64,000 nucleotides of DNA, from contig NC_064038.1 of assembly GCF_932526225.1 (NCBI RefSeq), forward strand, positions 15,801,575 through 15,865,574, in the 5' to 3' direction. The notes under the pieces are model-generated. The model was not told the DNA's origin. It saw nothing but the letters and a program-made list of their open reading frames with translations, and searched no databases. The stretch is from Nematostella vectensis. Lineage: Eukaryota; Cnidaria; Anthozoa; Actiniaria; Edwardsiidae. Each line of letters starts with the position of its first letter. Position 1 is the first letter of the stretch. The position numbers were made by a program, and so were the translations under genes. Below are positions 34,401 to 42,901 of the stretch, piece after piece.

Positions 34401-35202
34401 TCGGCCCTTGTCCTGAAGGTCTTCCTCGTTTACGGCGATGTACACCTCCGGTCCTACCTCTAAGGGGACCTCCAAGGGGGGCTTTTCGGCTTTGAGAGGC
34501 ACGCGCCTTAGCCTTATGGCGTCTTTAGGCGCCAGTCATGCGAGTCTTCGTTGCGTTTATGTCCGAAATGACGATTGGCAAAGCAGTAACCCACTCGCGG
34601 TTTGTCTTGCCGGATGCAAGCTCCTTCGAGTATTGCGCACGAAATTGGCGCTGTGTCTGCCAGCGATGGAAAGACTCGGCGAAAGCATGGCTCCTGTGGT
34701 GCCCTGGTTAAGCCCGTCGGACCTCCACCCCGTGGTCTGTTAGGAGCTTTGTGGTAGCACCCTTGAACTCCGTGCCGTTATCAACCATGAGGACTTTAGG
34801 CCATGTGAGAGGTCCCACTGCATAGATGTCAGCGAGCTCGCGGGAGACGACGGCCGCGCTCTTAGTCCTCAGTGGGCGGGCGGCTTTATATCGTGAAGCA
34901 ACGTCAACGACAGTCAGGGCATACTTGTACCTGCGGTCGGTTGGCAAGAATAGCAGGTCTGACTGGTGGATACGGTTTGGTATCTGCTCCGAGAAGTGGG
35001 CGTAGGTAGTCGGAGGAGGGGGTGTCTCTGTGTAGCCCCCGACGGGCTGCGAGCTTACCCACTTGCGCACTCGATCTATGGATGCTGAGCCCTTGGGAAG
35101 TTTGGCATGCAGAGCGGTCACTCCCTGGAAGCCGCCTCTGGCGTAGTATATAGGACGAAGGAACGCATCGAGTTCTTCGTCGGACATGCGCTTCGCCGCC
35201 AT
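34275..35202 (-). pseudogene. Retroviral-type DDE integrase (rve family)
   Basis: Starts at an ATG at 35,202 (MAAKRMSDEELDAF, LRPIYYARGGFQG). The DDE core has IHQSDLLFLP (first Asp), LMVDNGTEFKG (second Asp) and, after an in-frame TAA at 34,706-34,708, HAFAESFHRW with the expected Glu. Then come NREWVTALP and SDINATKTRMTG, a frameshift near 34,535, and a C-terminal part with the RRATDPWW and SKAYQI pattern seen at the end of Polinton-type integrases. The 3' end runs into the 3' end of the convergent helicase gene. It would insert the viral DNA; dead here because of one stop and one shift. Confidence 0.85.
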
Positions 35203-35319
35203 TACGTGTCGGCAATAATGTATCGCGATGCATTGCAACAGGTGTATCAGTCTCCAACAGGCGGTTGCCTTCTGCTCGGGCAGTGCCGAGGTGGTCTTTC
35301 TGAGGCCGGTCTGCAATCA

Positions 35320-35375
35320 TCTGCAATCATATTATACGTATACGTATACGCATACGCATGCGTATACGCGCAGCA
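35320..35375. promoter_or_regulatory. Alternating GTATACG tract upstream of the integrase
   Basis: The stretch TACGTATACGTATACGCAT continues into GCATGCGTATACGCGC, alternating purine and pyrimidine, on the 5' side of the integrase start. Similar tracts lie upstream of the capsid ORF and near 35.9 kb. Promoter function is inferred from position only. Confidence 0.4.
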
Positions 35376-35418
35376 TGGAAAAAGGCCGCCTAGACGCAGC
35401 GCTGGAACGGCAGCTGCA

Positions 35419-35844
35419 TCATAGCAATCGGCTAGCTGCGTAGCCGATAGGGAGAGCGCCGGCGCCAATGTACGCCAACTCGGCGTTTTTCTGTGTTTTG
35501 CTGGGGATGTAGTAGTCGGACAGCTCAGGAGCCTGCATCGACTCCAGGGATTGTTCTGGCCGGGTCTGGTTGTAGAGTTTGAGCGCGTAGTCAGTGTCGG
35601 TGAAGTTTTGCTTTGCGAGGGACCCTCTCTTGCGACTTTGAGCTTGCCAATCGAGGATCTTTTGTCGCCGCTGTTGGTAGCGTCCATAGTCTTGTTGGTA
35701 TTTCTCTAGGGCCTTGTCGTGCCTCTCCTTCTCAGCTAAGGCAGGGCTCTCATCGTTCGACAGGAACTTTGCGAGGTAGTTGCCACCAACGAATGCAGTC
35801 GCGTTTAGGACGGCGCCGCCAACCAAAATCGCGATGGAGGCCAT
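35419..35844 (-). CDS. Small virus-like protein with N-terminal membrane segment
   Basis: 141 codons from the ATG at 35,844; an in-frame upstream methionine at 35,877 is less likely because the strongly hydrophobic start MASIAILVGGAVLNATAFVG follows the second. After this possible membrane anchor or signal comes a basic, Gln-rich helix (ALEKYQQDYGRYQQRR), a LSDYYIPS motif and a small hydrophobic C-terminus. No internal stop. Function unknown; I recognise it only as the sort of short membrane protein that accompanies virion genes in such elements. Confidence 0.6.
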   Translation of the reverse strand: MASIAILVGGAVLNATAFVGGNYLAKFLSNDESPALAEKERHDKALEKYQQDYGRYQQRRQKILDWQAQSRKRGSLAKQNFTDTDYALKLYNQTRPEQSLESMQAPELSDYYIPSKTQKNAELAYIGAGALPIGYAASRLL

Positions 35845-35854
35845 CGAGTAGTGT

Positions 35855-35960
35855 GTGTACGTTTCACGTGCGCACACTTCACGTGCTGTGTGTACGCACG
35901 TGAGACGTACACGAGTCTAATACACGGCCTACACATGTAGTAGTGTGCCACAGTACACTA
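35855..35960. promoter_or_regulatory. CACGTG/TACGCACGT-rich spacer with 13-bp hairpin
   Basis: The 5' side of the 35,844 gene has TTTCACGTGCGCACAC, TTCACGTGCTGTGTG and TACGCACGTGAG. It ends in a perfect 13-bp inverted repeat (CATGTAGTAGTGT with ACACTACTACATG, 35,934-35,966) that overlaps the stop codon of the next gene. Could be promoter plus terminator-like hairpin; inference. Confidence 0.4.
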
Positions 35961-36179
35961 CTACATGGGCAGGATCTTCTGGTCTTCGAGGTAACCCTTC
36001 AAAGCGACAGCTCCTGCAACGGCGGCAGTCATTTTTGCGTAGTTCATGGCGTTCGCGGAGTGGTCTTTGGTGAAGTCCTCGCGCAAGACCTTGCGCCTAA
36101 CCCAGCCGATACCGGCGACGAGGCCGGTTATGACTGCGGCGTCGGTGATGGTCTTTGTAATCTTGCTCTGCTGCGTCGT
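35961..36179 (-). pseudogene. 72-codon membrane-type protein, stop directly after the ATG
   Basis: The sequence reads ATG TAG (36,185-36,180) and then an open frame of 72 codons. The frame encodes a hydrophobic helix AAVITGLVAGIGWVRRK, a central KDHSANAMNYAKM and AAVAGAVALKGYL before TAG at 35,961-35,963. The regular composition and the fit between neighbours support a real small gene whose start was damaged. It is compact with the 35,844 and 36,949 genes in one minus-strand series. Function unknown. Confidence 0.5.
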
Positions 36180-36238
36180 CTACATTGCGATGCACGGACG
36201 TGCGGATATGGGTGGGGCCCTCGTGTGTAAATGTCTGC

Positions 36239-36949
36239 TTACTCCATGGCTAACAGTCGAGATTTGCATTGTCCGGGAGCGCGAAGCGCTGTTGCCGGAA
36301 CGGCAAGCGGTCGATCCCTGGTCTGCTGTGTGGCCGCCAGTGGCGGCCTTGCGGGCGGAGTCACGTTGTCGGCCGCTACATGCGGATCGGTAGCTCGCTG
36401 TTTAACAGCTGGTGTACGAGTGAACGCGGCAGCTAGCTCCCGCCTACGTGTATAGAGACCGATCAATGATACTAGAAGACCAGCAACCTCGATAACCGAG
36501 CTAGCCGACCAAGCAGAGTTGCTTTCCGGGACTGGTGTGTGCACCGAAGGCGTGCCGAAGGCACCTTCGGCGCGCGCGCGCAAGCCCTCGAGTCCCTGCG
36601 ACTCGCCAGCAACCGGCGACTCAACGTGTTGCACGACACGAAGTGTCTCTTTCTTCGCTCTGTTAATTCGGTTCCACTTTGCCAAGCGCCTTCCGGCTTC
36701 GACTTGCCCAGGGTGTTTAGGTCGGGTCGCGGGTGGTTCGGGGCTCGTGATTCTTTCCGCCGACGCCGAAGGCGTACGTGCAGGTTTATGAGCAGCTTGT
36801 TCCGCAGCTTGTTTGTCAGATTTCGCTGACCCGTTTGCCGTTCCGGCAGGCTGGGCACTAGTACTTCCATTTTTGATGCAACTACTTGGTTGCTGAAGAA
36901 GTGGCAAGCTCTCAAATGAACGTCTGCTCTGGGATGGCAGACTCGCCAC
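36239..36949 (-). CDS. Uncharacterised virus-like protein with one membrane segment
   Basis: 236 codons open. The N-terminal 140 residues are low-complexity, rich in Ala, Ser, Pro, Arg and Lys, with a basic patch AGRRLAKWNRINRAKKET. Then SVIEVAGLLVSLIGLY (about residues 152-167) is a likely transmembrane helix, followed by a basic and Pro-rich tail. The start overlaps the end of the ATPase ORF by 38 bp. A virion membrane or core protein is possible; no family was recognised. Confidence 0.5.
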   Translation of the reverse strand: MASLPSQSRRSFESLPLLQQPSSCIKNGSTSAQPAGTANGSAKSDKQAAEQAAHKPARTPSASAERITSPEPPATRPKHPGQVEAGRRLAKWNRINRAKKETLRVVQHVESPVAGESQGLEGLRARAEGAFGTPSVHTPVPESNSAWSASSVIEVAGLLVSLIGLYTRRRELAAAFTRTPAVKQRATDPHVAADNVTPPARPPLAATQQTRDRPLAVPATALRAPGQCKSRLLAME

Positions 36950-37397
36950 TGTGCGTTTGCGGGCAAACCACTGGTGAGTCCGCGAGTGCTACCTCGTGTT
37001 GACACTGCGTGTCAGCGCTTGCCGTTCCGGCGGTGTTCACATGACGTGCTACGTGTAACGCCCCGACGGCTAAAGCCATCAAACGACCGCAGCGTAGAGA
37101 CAGGCTTCCGCACAATTTGCGGAGCTCGTTGTTGATGATGTAGTCGGACACTAGGTCATTGTGAAGATCGACCACACTGTATATCGGCAGCGCCTCGCCG
37201 AAGCCGTCGTATGTTTTGTTGTAGACAAAGGTAGGGCATATGAGTACGATGTAGTCAAACTTGCCCCGGAAAGGGCCGCGCAGCCGGTCCACTAGGAATT
37301 GGGTCTTCCCGCATGACGTCGGGCCCACGATGAGAGCGTTAAATGGGATGTTTTTCGGGTCCATACCGCGCTGCCGCAGCGCTTCGCGCAGAAACAC
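36912..37397 (-). CDS. Packaging-ATPase-like P-loop protein, probably internally deleted
   Basis: 161 codons. Residues 20-35 hold a P-loop (FNALIVGPTSCGKTQFLVDR), followed by FRGKFDYIVLICPTFVYNKTY, the strand after the P-loop as in the FtsK/HerA-type packaging ATPases of adenovirus, Polinton and PLV elements. Those proteins are usually well over 200 residues with a Walker B (hydrophobic strand plus DD or DE). Here the chain passes from an LRKLCG stretch into a short ALAVGALHVARHVN and a low-complexity tail, and I see no Walker B. A deletion near 37,100 is therefore likely. Adjacent to the capsid candidate. Confidence 0.7.
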   Translation of the reverse strand: MFLREALRQRGMDPKNIPFNALIVGPTSCGKTQFLVDRLRGPFRGKFDYIVLICPTFVYNKTYDGFGEALPIYSVVDLHNDLVSDYIINNELRKLCGSLSLRCGRLMALAVGALHVARHVNTAGTASADTQCQHEVALADSPVVCPQTHSGESAIPEQTFI

Positions 37398-37413
37398 GTT
37401 TCGGTGTCTGTGC

Positions 37414-38682
37414 TCAGTATTGTATGGACTCTAGCTGTCCGTTCATAAGGTTCATTTGGGCGTCGGCCACTACAAACACGTGACAGTTTACGGTACCCGT
37501 GCCGCTTGCCGTGCGTTTTATCTCGAGGTGCACACCGTCGCGGGTGTTGACCAATCGGAGACCACCCCCATGGATAGCACAGTCGTCCGTCGTTCGAAGG
37601 TCGATCCACAGAGCAAACTTGTTATCGCCATAGAACGACTCGGGGCCGATTGCCGGGGCGGCAGGCGCTCCGCTGTGCCCCCCCGGGGAGGGGCGGACGA
37701 ACCGCCTCTTCGCCTCCCTCCAGAAATCCGTGGGGCGCAGCCCCTGGCTGAAGACCTTGTTTGGCATGCCTTCGATTGTAACGCGAACGCTCTTGATGTC
37801 GGGGTACACGAACTTCTCAGAGTCGCGAGCCCCTGCCGTGTATGGCTTCACAAAGAGGAGCAACAGACCACTTATAGACCTTCGCGGCAGGTTGACACTC
37901 TCGTTGATTATGCTGTCCGTCCCTTTGCTAATCACGAAGGTCTTGTGAATGTTCACTTGCTCGTAGAAGAACGTTGTGCCGTTTTGGTAGGCGGCGGCTG
38001 CAGACCGGGCGAGGTTGTCGTCCCTCAGGCTTTCGTATTCCAGCTCTAGATTTTTGATGCCATAGGATGATTTGGTAGCATCGCTTCCGACTACTACCTG
38101 GTCAACCGTTGCGAACGTGATCTCGAAGAGCAGCGCCTCGGAAAGCGCCCTTGGGTACAGTACGCCGTGGTCCGTCAGCAGAGAATGGTCTAGCGGGATG
38201 GTGTACCTCGCCCCGTGGGCGGCGTTTAGAGCGTTCTCCTTGGCGTTATTAGTCGCTTTATCGCCAGCCTTGGAGCGAAGCTTGCGCATGTTTTCTGACT
38301 GTATGTCCTGCTCAAGGCAGTCCTCTCTCTGGACCTTGGACAGGTAAAGCTCCTCATACATCTTGAAGACGTTGTAGCGGTTGGTGTCCTGGGGACGTTC
38401 GACAGGACATTGCGAAGCTGAAAGGCGGCTCACGAGATTTCGGCCGACGTTGTTCACGACGGTATTATTTGCATGGCCTGAGATGGAGGGATCGAGACCG
38501 ACCCTCAATGAGCCAGGCACGAGCGTGACGCCTTCCGATAGCTTTAGGACCGCCACATACAGCGTCTCGCCTGGGGAGGCCGTCGACGGGTTGAGAGTGA
38601 CCCGGTGAACAGTTATCTCGGCTTTCAACCCCAGAGGAGTTCTGGGTGTTCGTTGGGGGTCAAGTTTATCTCTGATTGACAT
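37414..38682 (-). CDS. Capsid-like protein (candidate double jelly-roll major capsid)
   Basis: 422 codons without stop, ATG at 38,682, stop 17 bases before the ATPase start. All-beta, Gly/Pro-rich chain: ITVHRVTLNPS, ETLYVAVLKLSEG, TLVPGSLRVGLD, NTVVNNVGRNLVSRL, YTIPLDHSLLTDHGVLYP, LLFEITFATVDQVV, RSISGLLLLFVKPY, ALWIDLRTTDD, NCHVFVVADAQ. The VPGSL and N-x-GRxLV pattern and the position next to the ATPase fit a Polinton/PLV-type major capsid protein, but this is inference without a structure. A short stretch near residue 90 (38,393-38,426) looks foreign (see findings). Longest intact ORF of the element. Confidence 0.6.
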   Translation of the reverse strand: MSIRDKLDPQRTPRTPLGLKAEITVHRVTLNPSTASPGETLYVAVLKLSEGVTLVPGSLRVGLDPSISGHANNTVVNNVGRNLVSRLSASQCPVERPQDTNRYNVFKMYEELYLSKVQREDCLEQDIQSENMRKLRSKAGDKATNNAKENALNAAHGARYTIPLDHSLLTDHGVLYPRALSEALLFEITFATVDQVVVGSDATKSSYGIKNLELEYESLRDDNLARSAAAAYQNGTTFFYEQVNIHKTFVISKGTDSIINESVNLPRRSISGLLLLFVKPYTAGARDSEKFVYPDIKSVRVTIEGMPNKVFSQGLRPTDFWREAKRRFVRPSPGGHSGAPAAPAIGPESFYGDNKFALWIDLRTTDDCAIHGGGLRLVNTRDGVHLEIKRTASGTGTVNCHVFVVADAQMNLMNGQLESIQY

Positions 38683-38796
38683 TACGTAAATTATATATCG
38701 TATACGTATGTATACATAAAGTACGAAGCCGCGTGGCTATGGTGCGGACTGTTAGACATGTCTAATATAGTATAGCACGAGTTATGCGCACGCATC
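38683..38796. promoter_or_regulatory. Divergent intergenic region between capsid and coiled-coil genes
   Basis: 114 bp with ATTATATATCGTATACGTAT and GTATACATAAAG next to the capsid start, and a TAATATAGTATAGC stretch nearer the plus-strand gene. TATA-like and GTATAC alternation suggests a shared promoter; position is the only other support. Confidence 0.45.
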
Positions 38797-39765
38797 ATGG
38801 GTGATGTTGACGTTGAAATTGACGATACCTTGCCGGGTGCGTCCTCCGATCGCGGAGCGGGGGACGACGAGACGACGCCCCTTATCCCGTTCGACCCCGA
38901 CGATGGGGAGTCGATCCCAATGACGAGCACGTCATCGCGTACGCATGCTGCGCATAGCATGGCTACGCGAAGCGCAACGCAAACGACCGCTGAAACCTCG
39001 TTCATCACAGAGGATGCAGCGACAAGACTCGGTCTCCAGTCCCTCAGGGAGGAATACCAAGACCTTAACAAGAATCTGATACGGTTCCAGTCAGACCGGA
39101 GGGGAAAGACGCTAATACAGGTTCGCAACCTCGACAAAGGAGGTTGGTCTAAACCAAGACAGCTGTTCAATTAGGACGGGGGCGTCCGACAGGACGTTGC
39201 AAAGCTGAAAGGCTTCAAGCTGGCGATGGGGTCCGTGGCAGAGATAGACGCGGTCATCCAGGAGAACACAGAACGAGTCCAAGAGCTGCAAGGGGTGGTA
39301 GCCACAGACAGGGAGACCATCGACGGCCCTAACACGTCAGAGAGTAGCCGCCAAGAGGCCCGTGAGCGCAACGAGGAGAGGCTGTCCGAGATTGACGAAC
39401 TAGAACGCGAAAACCGAGAGCTCGAGAACCAAAAGCCGCTAAGAGAGTGCATCAAAGCCATCTTCAAAAAGTACGGCTTTACCGTCACCGCTAATGGGTT
39501 GGCCGTAGCGACGACGATCGCGGCCATTGTGACGTCGCTCGGCAAGTCGCTCTCCTCCGTGGCCAGAGGGGTCGGTAACGGGCTTAAGGCTATCGGGAAA
39601 AAGCTAGGCGAGCTTCTCCCTGGGCTAGTAGGTAGCATCGCAAACTTCGTGTTTAAAGCTGCAGGAGAAGCGGTGAAATTCTTTGGCGAAAATGCGTGGC
39701 TGCTCATTCTAGCCGTAGCCGCGTTCTTGGTTCGTCGAATGCAAAGCAGTCATCGGAACAAGTAA
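38797..39765 (+). pseudogene. Coiled-coil plus C-terminal hydrophobic virus-like protein, one in-frame TAG
   Basis: A single frame runs 322 codons with one TAG at 39,172-39,174. The N-terminal 75 residues are acidic and Ser/Thr-rich. Then comes a heptad-like region (LREEYQDLNKNLIRFQSD, and after the stop TERVQELQGVV and EERLSEIDELERENRELE). The C-terminus is a series of small-residue amphipathic helices (TIAAIVTSLGKSLSSVARG, KKLGELLPGLVGSIANFV) ending in a membrane segment WLLILAVAAFLV. This fits a virion membrane-associated or minor structural protein. Function unknown. The segment at 39,182-39,214 has a near copy inside the capsid ORF. Confidence 0.6.
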
Positions 39766-41083
39766 TACGCCGCGGCCACCGCGTCTGCCGACAACCCCGC
39801 CTTGAGGGCGGTGTGGTCACTCTTTTCGCCCGGTCCGGTGGCAGTCATGGTATGCGCAGCATGCATACGTGGAGAGGGGGCAGGCGCCGCGCCCTCTGCG
39901 TGCACTTTCGCAGGGGCGGAAGCCTTGCTTCGCCGCCGGGACGGCACGTGGTTGATCCCCGGATCAGTCACGTGTTGCACCCTAGGATGCCCACCGGCCA
40001 TGTTATGAGCACCGACTGGCTTCGTCTCGGTGCTGATCGCGTTTGCGCTGAGCGTCATGGTATCTGTGGCTTTCTGCAGCTTATTGTTGTAGCCCACGAC
40101 GCTTTCCGTGTTTATCACCAGATCGCTCGGCATTAGCCACACTCCTGGTGCGACCGCAAGACTCAGTCCCACCTTGGCCTCCTGCACGGCTAACTGGTAC
40201 CTTTGCACGTTTTGAGCGAAGTCGTTTTCTATGATCGCGTCTTCAAGCAGCTGCGTGAACTCCGCCTGCGCCTCCATGGCCGGCCCACCGGCTCCCGCGA
40301 TAGAGGAACGGACGTTTACTTGCGCGCCAAGCACTGTGTAGACGAACGCCTCGACCGAGCGATCGAGTCTTCCTAGCCCTGCTTTTGTCAGCCCCTCACC
40401 TTTAGGAGGCGCAAACCAGCTATATTGCACGCCCCCGTGGTCGTCGTTGCGTATGTAACCCACCTGCTTCCCACTATTGTACGTCCCACCTTCGTCGCTA
40501 AACAGATTCAGGTGGCTCGGGTACTCGTCCGCCGCTGTGTCGTAGCCACGGATCACGTGCACGTTGCGATACCCCTCCCCCGGTAGAACACAAACACATC
40601 GCCTAGCCCGTGGTTCCGCCCGCCTTTCCATCGGAAGTCCGGCTTACGCGGCAAACCGAACTCTGTACATAGACGCTCGAAAGCGGCCTTCTTGTAGGGG
40701 TTACCTTTTTGCGTGAACGGGCTGTCGCCAGGCAGGGGGGCGCCGAGCTCGTAGAGTATCTTCCGGGTGGTAAAGTAGACGTGAAATCTTAGAAATCCCC
40801 TGATGACAGAGGAGAGCGTGGCGAAAGCAGGGTCGACTAGGGACACCCAACATCCGGCGGTTGCGCACCAGACCGTAAAGTTGAGTTGCTGTGGCCAGTA
40901 CCCATAGGAAGGCTCCGATAGCCACCGGCGAGACTCCTTGGCGGACTTGTGCGTGACTACTGTCTCTTTGAATATGTCTCGGACCCTAGTCGTGAATGAT
41001 TTGTCCTCAGCCACGTGTATATCTAGCTGCGTGAGTAGTGGGGTGATGTCTAAGGCCGTGCTCTCCACGGGGGTCGAGGGCAC
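39750..41083 (-). pseudogene. Uncharacterised conserved virus-like protein, one frameshift, GTG start
   Basis: The 5' piece (41,083 to about 40,575) and 3' piece (about 40,600-39,750) overlap in different frames, with the shift in the GLGDVFVFYRG region. The 5' piece has WLSEPSYGYWPQQLNF, FLRFHVYFTTRKILYELG and KGGRNHGLGDVF. The 3' piece has GLTKAGLGRLDRSVEAF, GAQVNVRSSI, RYQLAVQEAKVGL and TESVVGYNNKL, then a low-complexity tail. The first codon available is GTG, so the original ATG was probably lost. About 430 residues, so a structural role such as a minor capsid protein is conceivable, but I cannot assign one. Confidence 0.55.
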
Positions 41084-41117
41084 GGCGTAGAGCAGCTTTT
41101 GCGCGGGGGTCAGGGAC

Positions 41118-41279
41118 CTAGCGAAACCGGTTTTTTGCGCGTTTGACTTGTTCGGCTATAGCGTGCTTGATATGTTCGGCTATAGAGGCTCCCGCCGCAA
41201 CTGCCGCCTTCTTCGTCTCCTCCTTCTCCCTTCAGGGAATCGCCTCCTCGTTCAGCATCCGCCAGCCTTCCCAATCCAT
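41118..41279 (-). pseudogene. Possible 53-codon small ORF, one internal TGA
   Basis: ATG at 41,279 (MDWEGWRMLNEEAIP), then TGA, then a Lys/Ala-rich amphipathic helix (KAAVAAGASIAEHIKHAI, EQVKRAKNRFR) before TAG at 41,118. Codon composition is regular and the space between neighbours is otherwise empty. Unknown function, weak evidence. Confidence 0.3.
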
Positions 41280-41309
41280 GCTCAGCCCTATTAAACACGA
41301 AGGCGTGCT

Positions 41310-41983
41310 ATGTTCTACACAATGGTGGTCCTACATGCTGTGTCCACCGAAGGTGAACTGACGCTCTTCTTCGAGCATCCGATAAGGCGCCCACGCTTCG
41401 TGGCGCTCCGGCAGTGCTCGCTGTTTAACAGCTGGTATAATCTCGAGCGGAAACATCAAATAACGACCATAGCCTCCCTTCCGCCTATCGCTACTCTGCA
41501 GGCCGGGCACCACACGGCCGAGTCCATCGTGGAAACGATCAACCGCGCTGAAAGCAAGATTCTGACCGCGAAGCCGGGAAGATCGCGCTCATGTCCAAAG
41601 GTGTTGCGCTCCTGAATGCCGAGCTTTGCGCACTATTTGGCCTAGAGGCTAAAGACGATCAGTTGGGGTGGCGGGGCCTCGCACTGCCCTTGGGGGGCCC
41701 CCACTTAAGGTGACTGCCGAAAATAGAGGCCCTCTACATTTTCTGCGATATCGTAGACCGCACGCAATGCCTCGCCTTAGACGAACCTTCAAACGTTCTC
41801 GCTTGCCTAGAAACCCGCGGGAGGCCGCACGAGAAAGTCGTCTATGGGCCCGACATCCCCGTTTGTGTCGCAGCATCTTCCTCTGAGTTTGTCTCGAGTA
41901 TCCGAATATGAGTCAGGGATGACCGCGGTATACGGGTGGACTTTAAGGGCAAGCCTGTTCGCCTCGTATTAGAGCTAACCTAG
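41310..41983 (+). pseudogene. Uncharacterised beta-rich virus-like protein, frameshift and two stops
   Basis: Starts ATG at 41,310 (MFYTMVVLHAVSTEGELTLF, RPRFVALRQCSLFNSWYNL) in one frame, shifts near 41,585 into another, which has TGA at 41,711 and again near 41,910, and ends TAG at 41,981. The later part contains LYIFCDIVDRTQCLALDEP, SNVLACLETRGRPHEKVVY and VDFKGKPVRLVLEL. Beta-strand-rich with no hydrophobic anchor, roughly 220 residues when unbroken. Perhaps a minor capsid or fibre-type protein; inference from composition and company only. Confidence 0.5.
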
Positions 41984-41999
41984 GTCCGACATAACAAGC

Positions 42000-42661
42000 A
42001 TGGCAAACAGCGACGTTAGCAGCGGTGCCATATACCCCTCGCTTCCCAGCGTCTGCCCCCCGATTTGCCCACAAACGCACATGACGCCTACCGCTCCGGC
42101 AAGCATCGGCGGCGACGCGCAAAGTTTCCGACTCCGGAAAATATGTGACACTCAGGCGGCTCTAGACAAAGAGATAACGCATTATCGACAGGTGCGGAAG
42201 AAGTATAAGCTCGCCTTTGCCGTTACCCATGCTGTGTCTGTGGCATCCGGCATCGCTGCAGGGCGCTTTCCAGCGCCGGGGTGGGGGTCTCTTTGAGTGG
42301 GATAGGGGTTCTGATCGGCGGTCCGCTGGCAGGGGTCGCTGGGCTGGCCGGTGTCGTGGGCGCGGGCGCGGGGGTATTCTCTAGGAATCTTACGAGCAAG
42401 GTGGCTAAACACGAAGACACGATGGTTTTAGCGGAGAGTAAGAAAAACTCGATCAGCGAGCTTGTCTCTAAGGCTCTGCAGGACGGGCATATCTCAGACG
42501 AAGAGTTTCGGCTAATGCTTCAGGAACAAGAGAGATACTACGCGCTCAAGGCCGCTATCAGAGCTCGACACGGCCTCGCACCGAGTGATAAAAAAAGCAG
42601 GAAAGGGCCCTCCCTGGAGACACGCGAAAAGATGAAAAAGAGGCTGCGAGAAATTTGCTAG
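42000..42661 (+). pseudogene. Glycine-rich membrane-type virus-like protein, one frameshift
   Basis: ATG at 42,000; the frame ends at 42,296, and the continuation lies in the overlapping frame from about 42,270 to TAG at 42,661. Residues 45-75 are charged (ALDKEITHYRQVRKKYKLAF). A glycine-rich hydrophobic segment follows (SLSGIGVLIGGPLAGVAGLA, VVGAGAGVF). Then comes a helical KVAKHEDTMVLAESK, SISELVSKALQDGHISDEEF and a basic end. The shift sits at the start of the hydrophobic part. Only 16 bases separate it from the previous gene, suggesting co-expression. Function unknown. Confidence 0.55.
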
Positions 42662-42901
42662 GATTTCGGGAGCGAGGTGTTCGAGTAAAACTCAGGTTTA
42701 AACGCAACGCCAGCGGCTTTGAATTTACGGCCGAAAAACGATTATTCCGCGCTCCGTAGGTTGGCGGCCCAATCCACGTTCCTCGTTTTCGCGGCCCTCA
42801 GGTCCTAGCACAAGGCGCTGGCGTCCCCGACATAGATTAATGATTGCTATCCAACGCTAATTACCCATCTACGCGGAGTGTGTTTTGCGTAGATCTACCC
42901 A
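42662..42901. other. Right subterminal region of the element
   Basis: No gene. At 42,835-42,900 are degraded extra copies of the TIR motif: TAGATTAATGATTGCTA and twice CCCATCTACGCG-AGTG, next to TTTTGCGTAGAT. Confidence 0.6.

Noticed and set aside
37456-38608. Plus-strand ORFs of 72-197 codons opposite the capsid gene
   Set aside because: They are antisense shadows of the intact 422-codon minus-strand frame and contain no domain pattern.
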